Assembly: GCA_016839635.1 (NCBI GenBank)
Contig: JAEOTV010000095.1
Coordinates: 1 to 38,001 of the forward strand
Direction of reading: 5' to 3'
Source of the DNA: Promethearchaeota archaeon
GTDB lineage: Archaea > Asgardarchaeota > Lokiarchaeia > Sigynarchaeales > SOKP01
DNA length: 38,001 nt
The position numbers and the translations under genes were made by a program. The notes beneath the pieces were generated by a model, which was not told where the DNA came from, searched no databases, and saw only the letters and a list, made by a program, of their open reading frames with translations. Position 1 is the stretch's first letter, and the number at the start of each line of letters is the position of its first letter. Of the stretch, positions 24,452-33,632 are shown piece after piece.

Positions 24452-25972
24452 TTAGTTATGATGATCATGATGTTCCATTTTGATATTTACTGGTCTTAAA
24501 TTACCGATTGCCCAACCGGTCACTTCATTAAGAGAGGGGTGAATCACCATTGAATGATAAATGGGCATGAATGATCCTGCTTCAGGACACGCTCTTTCTA
24601 CTTTGGGTATTTCTTTTTCATCTTTATATTCAGGTAAGCTACATGTAAAACCAGAATTCATCAAATAAACGAATGGTTGTACTAAGAGAGCAGCATGAGG
24701 GCCTATTACATGTGCCCCTAAGATTTTATATGATTTATCGACTATTAATTTTACAAACCCATCATCTTCTTGGCCATCCTCAAAACCCATAGCAAAACCT
24801 TTTGCTACTGTTGAATAATTCTTCAATGCTACATAAATTTCATAACCTTTTTCAATTGCTTCTGCTTGAGTCATTCCAACATGTCCTATTTGCGGGTATG
24901 TAAAGATCGCCCATGGAACTGTAAAATAATCTACTGATCTTTTTTGATCTTCTGGTCCAAAAATATTATTAGTACAAATCTCTGCCTCATAATTAGCCTT
25001 ATGACGGAATTGGTAAAGCCCATTCGCATCTCCGATACACCAGATATTCTTCATATTGGTTTCTAAGTATTGATTAGATTTTATCCAACCTCTCTCATCT
25101 GTTTCAATTCCAGTTTTTCCTACTTTTAATAAATCTGCATTTGATTGTCGTCCTGCAGCAATGAAAATTTCTTCTGCGATTATTTCCTTTTCTTCTCCAG
25201 TCCTCATATTTTTAGTCAAGACTGCTTTTTCTTTTTTCTTCCAATATGTTTTTACTGCCTTTTCATTTAACAATATTTTCATGTGCTTACTGAAACTTTT
25301 TTCTAATAATTGACTAATCTCAGGTTCTTCCGTTACAACTAAACGTGGTAGCATCTCCACAATTGTTACTTCAGTTCCCATTGCTGAGAAAATATGGGCA
25401 AATTCAGCTGCTATTACTCCACCACCAATTATAATAAGACTTTTCCATGGTTTTATTGGAAATCTGCCACCAAAGAAGTTTTCATTAATAATATAGTCTA
25501 TATCTTCTATTCCTTGTATTGGAGGAATAAAGGATCTTGCTCCTGATGCAATTACAAATCGTTTACCTTTAAAATGTCCTAGCTCTTTACTATTTTTAAT
25601 ATCTTTAACTTTCATTTCATATTCTCCGATAAATTCACCAACACCCTTGTATACATCCAAATTAGGTACTGTAGAGAATCCTTGATCTATCAGTTTACTT
25701 TCATCGATCTGGGACCACATACGTTTTGTTATTAACTCCCAATCAATATTTTCTATATTGAATTTTATACCAACTTGTTTTGCATGTTGAGATTCTCGGA
25801 TTAAATCAGCAGGATGAACCAATACTTTAGAAGGAATGCACCCTCGTGTTAAACATGTACCTCCCATTTTAGTATTTTCTATAAGGGCACATTTCATTCC
25901 TAATTGAAGTCCAGTATTCAAAACATTTAATCCTACTCCACTTCCTATGACTACTAAATCATATGTTTCCAT
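24452..25972 (-). CDS. Pyridine-nucleotide disulfide oxidoreductase, dihydrolipoamide dehydrogenase-like
   Basis: A flavoprotein that passes electrons between NAD(P)H and a disulfide substrate. The FAD motif IGSGVGLN is at the N-terminus, the redox-active pair is Cys40 and Cys45 in GGTCLTRGCIPSK, the second nucleotide site is IIIGGGVIAAEFAHIFSAMG, and the FAD motif WCIGDANG follows. The C-terminal IHPSLNEV carries the catalytic His-Pro and Glu of the family. It is longer than usual (506 residues) and ends in a histidine-rich tail, MEHHDHHN, that could bind metal. No lipoylated partner, mercury-resistance or thiol-biosynthesis gene is nearby, so lipoamide dehydrogenase, mercuric reductase-like or mycothione reductase-like activity cannot be separated. 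It starts with ATG at 25972, between two paralogous kinases. Confidence 0.9.
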   Translation of the reverse strand: METYDLVVIGSGVGLNVLNTGLQLGMKCALIENTKMGGTCLTRGCIPSKVLVHPADLIRESQHAKQVGIKFNIENIDWELITKRMWSQIDESKLIDQGFSTVPNLDVYKGVGEFIGEYEMKVKDIKNSKELGHFKGKRFVIASGARSFIPPIQGIEDIDYIINENFFGGRFPIKPWKSLIIIGGGVIAAEFAHIFSAMGTEVTIVEMLPRLVVTEEPEISQLLEKSFSKHMKILLNEKAVKTYWKKKEKAVLTKNMRTGEEKEIIAEEIFIAAGRQSNADLLKVGKTGIETDERGWIKSNQYLETNMKNIWCIGDANGLYQFRHKANYEAEICTNNIFGPEDQKRSVDYFTVPWAIFTYPQIGHVGMTQAEAIEKGYEIYVALKNYSTVAKGFAMGFEDGQEDDGFVKLIVDKSYKILGAHVIGPHAALLVQPFVYLMNSGFTCSLPEYKDEKEIPKVERACPEAGSFMPIYHSMVIHPSLNEVTGWAIGNLRPVNIKMEHHDHHN

Positions 25973-26100
25973 AATTTCATTTTCACTAATATTACTTTTA
26001 AAGTTTATATTAATATTTTAAAGGATGGTTTTATGAAAATCAAACCTTTTTTATTTTTATTAGTTTGAATAAGTGTGGAAGTATGATTTTTCCAAGGAAT

Positions 26101-29055
26101 TTAAGAATCAGATGGTATTAAAATTACAAAATTACTTCCTTGGTTGTAATCACCTTTAATCCTATCCTCCACCCAGATATCACCATGATAAATTTCCATT
26201 ATTTTTTTCACGAGTGATAATCCTAGTCCCATCCCTTTACTTTTTTGGGGTTTTCGCTTTCCTCTTTCAAATATACTTTTCTTACGATAATCAGAAATAC
26301 CTACTCCATTATCTTTAAATTGTATCTTGATGTAGTTTTTATCTTCTTTTTCCTCTTTACTGATGTCTACTATGATGTCAATATTGGATTTATTATTATA
26401 TCTGACAGCATTTATTAATATATTTTCAAACACATCTAATAATAGGTTATTGGCATAAACATAATTTCTTTTCATAGGTGTATTAATTTCAATATTAATA
26501 TTTCTAGTTTGAAAACTAGATTCTAAAAATTCAATTGCGTTGTTTAATACTTGGTTTGCATTAATTTTTTCTAAAATTATTTCCGAATCATCTATTTCAG
26601 TTATTTTTCTAACATTTGATATGAGTTTTTTTGCTCTATTAACTTGTTCAAAAACTATTTCATGCAATTCATTTATTAAGTGGTGTTTTTCAGGATTAGT
26701 AAGATAAAGAGAGCTAAGTTCAACAGAGGAGCTAACATTTTGGAGAATATTATTTATATCATGAGCAAAAATATCCCGATAAAGATTTGCTTGATAGTAA
26801 GCCTTTCGATATTTTTCCTCAGATTTTTTTATTTTTTCCTCAGCAGTTTTTTTCTCTGTAATGTTTAATGTTGACTCAACAACACCTATAATTTTATTAT
26901 ATTTATCCCTGACAGGATAACCTCCTACATACCAAATTCTGCCATCTGGAGTAGTCATCTCATTAATGGCTGGTTTATTAGTTTTTATTGCTTTTAATAC
27001 TGGGCAACCCTCACATGGTTCTTCTCGATTATTCCAGACTTGATAACATTTGTGTCCGATTAATTGTTCTGGGGTTAAATTTACAGAATCAGCTGCTGCC
27101 TTATTGGCATAAATAATTATATTATCAGGAGTTTGATATACTATATGTTCTAAAAGGCTTTCTAGGATAGCAGATTTTTCACTTTCAGATTTCTGTAGGG
27201 CTTCTTCAATTTTCTTTTGATCAGTAATATCTACAAACGTTACAAAATTAGCAGGTTCCCCTCCATAAAGAATTGTTTTGGAATAGACCTCAATCCACAT
27301 TATTTCCCCTGATTCTTTAATATAACGAAATTGATATTGGTTTATAACATCTGGCTCCCCTTTTTGTTTCTTAATTGCTTGTTCTTCAACTAATTTTCTA
27401 TCATCAGGATGAGTTCTTTTTAATTGGTCTTCTAGAGTTATGTTCATGACCTGTTCAAAAGAGTATCCCATCATATCTGCAATCTTTTGGTTAGCATAAA
27501 TTGTTTTATTATTTTGTATGATGAAAATACCCATTAACGATTGGTCAGCTAGAGTTTTAAATTTCTCCTCGGATTCCTTTAATTTTTCTTCAGCAATTTT
27601 CTTTTCTGTAATATCAATAAGAGTAACTACAACTTTTGACCAGGTGCTCTCAAATCCTGGCAATATTGAAGATCTGGCATATAGATAAATTGTATCTTCT
27701 GTAAAGGTTTTAGAAGCAATTTCTGAATCATATATTGTTTCACCTTTCATTAAAGACAGAATTTCTTTTTTATTGTATAACAAAACTTCATCAGTTATAA
27801 CTTTATCAATACTATCGCTTAATTGGTTCATTCTCAAAATTAAATCTTCTTTATTGTCTGCTTTATATACCTCTAACGTTTTTCTGTTCACATCAATGAC
27901 TTTAGTCTTAGTCATTAACTTTAAGACTTCTTCAGGATTATCATCCAAAAATTTCTCAAAATCAATAATTCCCAATGATTTTAAATGATCAACATAACTT
28001 TTTGTCTCTGAATAATCTTGTTCCATTATTGCAATTGGAGAATTTTCAAATAATTTGCGATATTTCTCTTCAGATTTCTCTAATTCTTTGGATCTTTTTT
28101 TAATTCGTTCTTCTAACTCTTTATTTAATTCTTCTAATTCTTGTTCTGTTTTTCGACGCTTTAAGGCATTTCCTATAATATTAGAGGTTATTTTTAAAAG
28201 ATTTAAATCATCTTCACTCCATCTTTCTTGAGCTTTCACATTATCAAAACCGATAAATCCAGATATATTCTCCCCTATCTTTAAAGGAAGAATAATCAGA
28301 GATTTTATACTTTCCCTCAAGAACTCTTCTTTTTCTGCTGAAGCTTCGGGAGGGAGATTCTCAACATTTTCAATGTTGAGCACCTCTCCTTTTTTGATTT
28401 TATTTATTGACCAAGAAAAAAATTCTATCGGAAGATTTTGGAGTTGATCTAATTGTGAAGTAACTCCCTCATTTACCCATTCATGAGTGTTGCTCATTGT
28501 GGATTTATCATCACTAAATATAAATGTATAACTCCTACTTGCTTGACTTAAAATCCCAATATCTTTCAGAGTAGAATTCATTGCTTCTTCAATATTATCG
28601 GGATTGAGAAACCGGGATGAAATTATGGCGAGAGTTTTTTCAAATTCTACTTTTTTTTCAAAATTTTGTTCTGCTTCAATTAATTTTGTTTGTGAATCAA
28701 AAATAGCAACTATTTTTTCGGAAGGTAATTTATATATATACATTTCAGTCCAACCGTATATTCTTTCATCTTGATATAACGAAGTTGGAGAACGCTCGGG
28801 TGTACCTGTTTTCCATACCCTTCTTAAAGCATCAATAAATCCGAATTCATCTACAGTGGGAAATACGTCAATAAGATTTTTACCGATAAGATCTTTTCTA
28901 GTAACTTCACATATACTTAAACCTGCTTTATTCATATCTCTTACTATGAAATTTTCACCATTATCAAATGTATCATAAATAGCAACCCCACTATTTATAT
29001 TATCAAAGAATTCTTTAATCAATTGGTCATTTTGAAATAGTTCTGTTATAATCAA
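26101..29055 (-). CDS. Multi-PAS/GAF sensor histidine kinase
   Basis: A 984-residue soluble sensor. Order: PAS (about 10-130), GAF (about 140-300), coiled coil (about 300-330), PAS (about 330-490), PAS (about 495-620), PAS with a cysteine motif (about 625-745), dimerisation box with His765 in YRDIFAHDINNILQNV, and an ATPase domain with FENILINAVRYNN, then DNGVGISDYRKK and GMGLGLSLVKK. The fourth PAS carries C-Y-Q-V-W followed by PCEGCPVL, a known PAS variant that may hold a metal or sense redox state. It starts with TTG at 29055, directly after an in-frame TGA. The C-terminal third is paralogous to the kinase at 23167-24309. Confidence 0.93.
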   Translation of the reverse strand: MIITELFQNDQLIKEFFDNINSGVAIYDTFDNGENFIVRDMNKAGLSICEVTRKDLIGKNLIDVFPTVDEFGFIDALRRVWKTGTPERSPTSLYQDERIYGWTEMYIYKLPSEKIVAIFDSQTKLIEAEQNFEKKVEFEKTLAIISSRFLNPDNIEEAMNSTLKDIGILSQASRSYTFIFSDDKSTMSNTHEWVNEGVTSQLDQLQNLPIEFFSWSINKIKKGEVLNIENVENLPPEASAEKEEFLRESIKSLIILPLKIGENISGFIGFDNVKAQERWSEDDLNLLKITSNIIGNALKRRKTEQELEELNKELEERIKKRSKELEKSEEKYRKLFENSPIAIMEQDYSETKSYVDHLKSLGIIDFEKFLDDNPEEVLKLMTKTKVIDVNRKTLEVYKADNKEDLILRMNQLSDSIDKVITDEVLLYNKKEILSLMKGETIYDSEIASKTFTEDTIYLYARSSILPGFESTWSKVVVTLIDITEKKIAEEKLKESEEKFKTLADQSLMGIFIIQNNKTIYANQKIADMMGYSFEQVMNITLEDQLKRTHPDDRKLVEEQAIKKQKGEPDVINQYQFRYIKESGEIMWIEVYSKTILYGGEPANFVTFVDITDQKKIEEALQKSESEKSAILESLLEHIVYQTPDNIIIYANKAAADSVNLTPEQLIGHKCYQVWNNREEPCEGCPVLKAIKTNKPAINEMTTPDGRIWYVGGYPVRDKYNKIIGVVESTLNITEKKTAEEKIKKSEEKYRKAYYQANLYRDIFAHDINNILQNVSSSVELSSLYLTNPEKHHLINELHEIVFEQVNRAKKLISNVRKITEIDDSEIILEKINANQVLNNAIEFLESSFQTRNINIEINTPMKRNYVYANNLLLDVFENILINAVRYNNKSNIDIIVDISKEEKEDKNYIKIQFKDNGVGISDYRKKSIFERGKRKPQKSKGMGLGLSLVKKIMEIYHGDIWVEDRIKGDYNQGSNFVILIPSDS

Positions 29056-29254
29056 TCATATCTACCTTTTTATTTTTTTAAGAAAGTAAGCCCTTTATTT
29101 CATTGAAGAGAGGCTATATGATATATCCAATTCCTTCCTACTACTTAATTCAAACACATATCTAGTCAACTAATTATATTTAAACTTATGCGACAAAAAT
29201 TCAATGTGGGGTTTTCTCTTAATGGTTTAAAAAAAGACAATTTAAAAATTAAAC

Positions 29255-29263
29255 AAAAAAAAA
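29255..29263 (-). terminator. Oligo-T terminator after the four-helix membrane protein gene
   Basis: Nine A on the plus strand give a T9 run on the minus strand about 20 bases past the stop at 29284, with further T-rich sequence beyond. This fits archaeal intrinsic termination. Confidence 0.45.
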
Positions 29264-29283
29264 GTAAGAAAAAAGGTGTAAAA

Positions 29284-30768
29284 CTATAATAATGAGGGTA
29301 GAATTTTCGCAAGGGGTACTGCTAACCCCCCAAGAAGACTTCCAATAGAGCTGAGTTTTTTGAGGTAATCCTTGATATTCTTTGATACTTTAACCACTCT
29401 AGTTTTTCCTTCTATTATCGTTCCATCTTCAGATAAAAGAAATATCTGGATTGTTTGTTCACCAGTTTCACGAGGTTCTAGAGTTAACCATGTCGTATCT
29501 CCGTTTTCTAACATTGTTGATAATACTCCGGCAATATCTCTCCCTTCAGATGAAATCAAGGGAATTTCTTCTTTTGGAATTAAAAAACTTCCTCGTCCTT
29601 CTACTTTTATATCAAGTTTTAATTTACTTGGTTCAAATCCCGGCGCATTTATTTTTAGAATATATTTTTTATCCTCTGGAGCGTTATTATATAAGAAACA
29701 AAAAATATTCAATTCTGAGTTAAGATACACAAGTTCTTGAGCTGTAGAGTCCAAATATATAGGATCTTTTGATATCCGTTCAATATTGTCAGCTAGCTCT
29801 AGTTGTAATCTGTCTATTATGTTGAAGAAGCCTGGATTAAATTTTTTGATGTAATTAAATAATTTATATATATCATTCATACCAAAATACCACGCCCCTT
29901 CCATGTATACACCGTTCTCAACGCTAAAATTAACTGAATCTACATTTATGATTTCTTTTAATTCTTGTATTAATTGATCTTCTGATAATACTTCTTGGAA
30001 TTTAAGATAGTAAAGAAATAATAACTTTTCAAGAGCAAATGTAATAGGTAATTCATCGGGTTCGGCTTCTTTTATTTTTTGGATGAATTCAGGAGTTATA
30101 ATTTTATTTAATTCTGATAAATATTCATCCCATTTAAGAAATGTTACGGGATCTAAATGGTTTGAAAGTATTTCAGCAAAAAAATTATCCAAAAATATCT
30201 GATGTGTAGTGGGTTTATAGAAGTCTTGGAGTCCGTTTACATCATGAATGTTGAGGTTTAGACTGCGGATTAATATTGATAAGCCCAATCCAATTAAAGC
30301 GAATCCCGCAGCAGCAAATCCAATGTCAAGGAGATTCATAGCTAGCATAATCGCAAATAATACAATAGCAATAAAGCATATAAGGGAAATAATTTTTAAT
30401 AAATTTGTAACCCTTTTAACACTGCTTGAAAGTAAATCAAATCCATCAAGGCTATCTATTGGTCTTCCCCGTTTTCGCTCAAATTTTAATCTCATTTTAA
30501 GAGAACCTTCAGTAGAACTAGCACCTAGTAATAACATAAAGGAATTAAATGTATATACAACTAAAATTACTAAATAAATGATTTTTAAGGCGAAATTAAG
30601 GGCTTGAATAAAAGCAAGAAGTGTAACAATTAATAATACTATAGGTAATATAAAAAGTAAGAGCTTCCCTGCCTTAGACATGTAGCTAATCATTTTACCC
30701 TGAAATCTTTCTTTTTTGAGAATCTTATTTAAACCCTTTTGTAATTTTCTTTCCATATTATTTTTCAT
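29284..30768 (-). CDS. Hypothetical membrane protein with four N-terminal helices
   Basis: I do not recognise this 494-residue protein. A basic N-terminus is followed by two transmembrane helices (about 33-80), a basic loop, and two more (about 120-170, GFAAAGFALIGLGLSILI). Residues about 190-350 are helical and soluble (VYMEGAWYFGMNDIYKLF is a distinctive segment). Residues about 365-465 look like a beta-sandwich (KYILKINAPGFEP, WLTLEPRETGEQTIQIFLLS). A final hydrophobic helix rich in Gly, Leu and Pro ends the chain. The soluble parts probably face the cytoplasm, as there is no signal peptide; this is inference. It starts with ATG at 30768 and stands alone, with about 190 bases to the next, divergent gene. 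Confidence 0.75.
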   Translation of the reverse strand: MKNNMERKLQKGLNKILKKERFQGKMISYMSKAGKLLLFILPIVLLIVTLLAFIQALNFALKIIYLVILVVYTFNSFMLLLGASSTEGSLKMRLKFERKRGRPIDSLDGFDLLSSSVKRVTNLLKIISLICFIAIVLFAIMLAMNLLDIGFAAAGFALIGLGLSILIRSLNLNIHDVNGLQDFYKPTTHQIFLDNFFAEILSNHLDPVTFLKWDEYLSELNKIITPEFIQKIKEAEPDELPITFALEKLLFLYYLKFQEVLSEDQLIQELKEIINVDSVNFSVENGVYMEGAWYFGMNDIYKLFNYIKKFNPGFFNIIDRLQLELADNIERISKDPIYLDSTAQELVYLNSELNIFCFLYNNAPEDKKYILKINAPGFEPSKLKLDIKVEGRGSFLIPKEEIPLISSEGRDIAGVLSTMLENGDTTWLTLEPRETGEQTIQIFLLSEDGTIIEGKTRVVKVSKNIKDYLKKLSSIGSLLGGLAVPLAKILPSLL

Positions 30769-30960
30769 CTTTTTAATAGGATTTATTTTTTAAAATTATG
30801 TAATTAGAATAATAGAAAAATCTATTTTTAATATTATTGAATAAATATAAGTTTGAAATTCCCTTCATTTTATATCATATTCATTTATTTTTTATAATTA
30901 TATATTCAAAATAGAATAGTTTTTAAGAATAAAGAAAAAAAGGAATAAATTGATGGAAAG

Positions 30961-31452
30961 ATGGTTAGTAATAGAGTTGAAGATGTGAAAAAGAAAAAGA
31001 AATCTGATCTCGATGAGGATGAAACTTTTAAATCGTTAAGTCATCAAATACGAAGAGATATTGTAAAGTATCTAGGAGAAGAACACTTATCCTTTACAGA
31101 AATTAAGAATAATTTAGAACCTATTGATAGTCCAACTCTTTCTTATCATTTAAAAAGTTTACAACCATTATTAAAACAAAAAGAAAATAAATATGTACTT
31201 TCTGAGATCGGAGAAGCTGCTTTTAATTTATTGAGTAAAACTGATGAATCGGTAAGGATTTCGAGGTATAAAAGAAAATTTTTGTATGCTTATTATGTTA
31301 CTGTAATTTGCTGGATAAGTGCATCAACTATTATACCATTCATCATAGGTGCGAATCTTGGTTTTTGGACAATTATTTTTGTTAATATTGTGATTACTAT
31401 AATTTCTACTATAAATTATATAATAGTTTGGACTTTAAGAAAAAAGTACTAA
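30961..31452 (+). CDS. Membrane-tethered winged-helix regulator
   Basis: Residues about 20-90 form an ArsR-like winged helix (FKSLSHQIRRDIVKYLGEEH, LSFTEIKNNLE, SPTLSYHLKSLQPLL), and residues about 105-155 form two transmembrane helices (YAYYVTVICWISASTIIPFI and LGFWTIIFVNIVITIISTIN), ending in a short basic tail. The DNA-binding domain would face the cytoplasm, so this is a one-component regulator held at the membrane. It starts with ATG at 30961. It lies about 290 bases upstream of an ABC exporter pair on the same strand and could control it in response to a membrane signal. The target is inferred from position only. Confidence 0.83.
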   Translation: MVSNRVEDVKKKKKSDLDEDETFKSLSHQIRRDIVKYLGEEHLSFTEIKNNLEPIDSPTLSYHLKSLQPLLKQKENKYVLSEIGEAAFNLLSKTDESVRISRYKRKFLYAYYVTVICWISASTIIPFIIGANLGFWTIIFVNIVITIISTINYIIVWTLRKKY

Positions 31453-31692
31453 TAAATTTAGGTTATGATTAAATATCTTACTGGTTTAGAATAATTTTTT
31501 CTCTGAATTGGAAAAGTAATTGATTTCTTCAAATTGAAAGTAAGTAAAAATTCTTTTACTAAAAAATTTTCCACTTTAGTATTTATATTTCGAAATTACT
31601 TGTAGTCAATTAAGCAAATTTGGATATAAATTGTTGAATTTTCTCAAATTTTGGACTCCAATTCTTATAAAATACTTTTTCAAATCAATAAA

Positions 31693-31702
31693 TTATTTAT
31701 AA
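31693..31702 (+). promoter_or_regulatory. TATA-like box for the ABC exporter
   Basis: TTATTTATAA lies about 40-49 bases before the ATG at 31742, in the 289-base gap after the membrane-tethered regulator. The rest of that gap is AT-rich, with no gene or obvious repeat. Confidence 0.4.
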
Positions 31703-31741
31703 TAGAAATAAGAAACGAAATTTTGGTGTGAACAAAAAAAA

Positions 31742-32713
31742 ATGAGTTTAAGTAAAGATTCTAGCACAATTGAAATTAAAGATCTAAAAAAACATTTTAA
31801 AGAAGTTAAAGCTGTAGATGGTGTGTCATTAAAGATCAGAAAAGGTGAATTGTTTAGTATTCTTGGCCCTAATGGAGCGGGGAAAACTACTTTAGTACGC
31901 ATGTTGACTACAGTTTTAACGCCAACTGCGGGTGATGCTTTTATCAATGGTTATAGTATCTTATCAGGAAAAAACGAAATTGTTAAGAAAATTGGTGTAT
32001 GCCCACAAGTCATAACAATTTACGAAGTTTTGCGAGCTGAAGAAAATGTTGAGTTTGTAGCTGCTATGCATGGTATTCCCCGTAAAGAAGCAAAAGAGAA
32101 AGCCCAAAAATTGTTGGAAGATTTTGGCATAGCAGGAAGAAAAGATTGGTCTAAACGTTTTTCAGGAGGCATGCAACGCCGTTTAAACCTTGCAATGTCT
32201 TTAATATTTGATCCTGAGATTTTATTTCTTGATGAGCCCACCGCCGGTCTTGATCCTCAAGCAAGGCGTCTTGTTTGGGACTTTATTCGAGATTTGAAAA
32301 AAAGGGATATTACTATTATTCTTATGACACATGATATGGTCGAAGCAGATTCTTTAAGTGATCGAGTTGCTATATTAGACTATGGTAAGATTATAGCTAT
32401 AGGAACTCCAAATGAATTAAAAGATAAGCATGGTAGTGATAATACATTAGAAGTCTCGTTCCTTGAACAAGGAGACCTTGATCTAGTAAAAAAAAATATA
32501 CAAGACATCCCGTTTGTTGTAGATATGAGTGAAGTTCATAGAAAAGAACGAAAAACTCTTTTAATTTCTTTTCAGGGGGGATTGAAGAACCTCGTGAAAC
32601 TTTTACAACAAGGTCTTATAAGCAACATTGAAGAAGTTGAAAATATGAAGTTTAGGCAAAATTCACTTGAAGACGTATTTCTTAATTTAACAGGAAGGAG
32701 GTTGAGAGACTAA
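31742..32713 (+). CDS. ABC transporter ATP-binding protein (DrrA/CcmA-like)
   Basis: The ATPase half of an ABC-2 exporter. Walker A is G42-T50 (GPNGAGKTT), the signature is FSGGMQRRLNLA (about 140), Walker B is ILFLDEPTAGLDP (about 160), and the switch His is in ILMTHDM. The C-terminal 80 residues match the accessory domain typical of DrrA-like exporters (NSLEDVFLNLTGR at the end). It starts with ATG at 31742. The permease gene follows after one base, so the two are one transcription unit. The substrate is not readable; relatives export drugs, lipids or polysaccharides. Confidence 0.95.
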   Translation: MSLSKDSSTIEIKDLKKHFKEVKAVDGVSLKIRKGELFSILGPNGAGKTTLVRMLTTVLTPTAGDAFINGYSILSGKNEIVKKIGVCPQVITIYEVLRAEENVEFVAAMHGIPRKEAKEKAQKLLEDFGIAGRKDWSKRFSGGMQRRLNLAMSLIFDPEILFLDEPTAGLDPQARRLVWDFIRDLKKRDITIILMTHDMVEADSLSDRVAILDYGKIIAIGTPNELKDKHGSDNTLEVSFLEQGDLDLVKKNIQDIPFVVDMSEVHRKERKTLLISFQGGLKNLVKLLQQGLISNIEEVENMKFRQNSLEDVFLNLTGRRLRD

Positions 32714-32714
32714 A

Positions 32715-33500
32715 ATGACCTTGTTAGAAAGTAAAGCGATTCAAATAGCAATCAAGAATATTAAAGATAAAATTCGCCATTGGCAATATTTAGTGTTTTC
32801 TCTTGGCTTTGCAGTTATGTTTACATTAATGTTTTACTTTTTTCTTGGTCGTGATATATTTCGATATAGTTTTCCAGGTATGATAATATATACTACTGCA
32901 GCGGGTACAACTAGTGCAGCTATATCATTTGCAACAGATAAAACATCTGGTATGCTTGAAAGGTTAGATACAATGCCCACAGGAAGAAAAAATTTATTTT
33001 TAGGAGCGTTATTATCTGATACTTTTATGATTTCGCTTCAAATTATCATCATGTTCATTATTGGATATGGAATACTTCAGATTCCGTATAATGGCATTAT
33101 TGAATTATTCATTGGATTTTTCATAGCGCTTTTATTCGGTATATCATCTGTTGGAATTGGCATTATTTTTTCAGGAATTGCAAAAACCCCAGATATTGCA
33201 AATGCAATAGCATTATTCTACTACATGCCAATTTTATTTCTTTCAGGAAGTTTAATGCCATTCGAGAGTCCTATAGTATTTTTCACTCCTCCTTTCTGGG
33301 CTAAACAAGTGTTTCTTCAAATAACTGCGTTGGGGGATAGTTTAATGGATCCTTTATATAGTAGTTCCTTATTTGGACCGGGGGGAACTGCTCAACCACT
33401 TCCAATTACATTATTGGGAGGACTTTTAATTGAGGTAGCCTTTACTGTCGGCTTTATAATTCTAGGTATTATTATCTTCCAGAAAAAAACCAAATTCTAA
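32715..33500 (+). CDS. ABC-2 type transporter permease
   Basis: The membrane half of the exporter. The 261-residue protein has about six hydrophobic helices, starting with WQYLVFSLGFAVMFTLMFYF. A cytoplasmic stretch DKTSGMLERLDTMPTGRKNL carries the E-R-x-x-x-x-P-x-x-R segment usual in ABC-2 permeases at the coupling helix, and LFLSGSLMPFES is the conserved re-entrant region near the C-terminus. It starts with ATG one base after the ATPase stop. A T-run follows 12 bases past its stop. Confidence 0.93.
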   Translation: MTLLESKAIQIAIKNIKDKIRHWQYLVFSLGFAVMFTLMFYFFLGRDIFRYSFPGMIIYTTAAGTTSAAISFATDKTSGMLERLDTMPTGRKNLFLGALLSDTFMISLQIIIMFIIGYGILQIPYNGIIELFIGFFIALLFGISSVGIGIIFSGIAKTPDIANAIALFYYMPILFLSGSLMPFESPIVFFTPPFWAKQVFLQITALGDSLMDPLYSSSLFGPGGTAQPLPITLLGGLLIEVAFTVGFIILGIIIFQKKTKF

Positions 33501-33512
33501 TGTAATAAATAA

Positions 33513-33521
33513 TTTTTTTTT
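33513..33521 (+). terminator. Oligo-T terminator after the ABC exporter
   Basis: Nine T follow the permease stop by 12 bases, a likely archaeal termination site. It separates the exporter from the metallo-beta-lactamase gene. Confidence 0.5.
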
Positions 33522-33632
33522 AATTATTTTAAGTTTAGAGTTTATCTGTATCAATTCTTAATATTAATTTAAGAAAGTACAAAAATTCTCAAAGCTTTAT
33601 CTAATATATTAAGCATATGAATAACGGTAACC

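Noticed and set aside
30248..30577. Plus-strand open frame opposite the four-helix membrane protein
   Set aside because: Antisense shadow of a protein with clear membrane helices; no start signal or family likeness.
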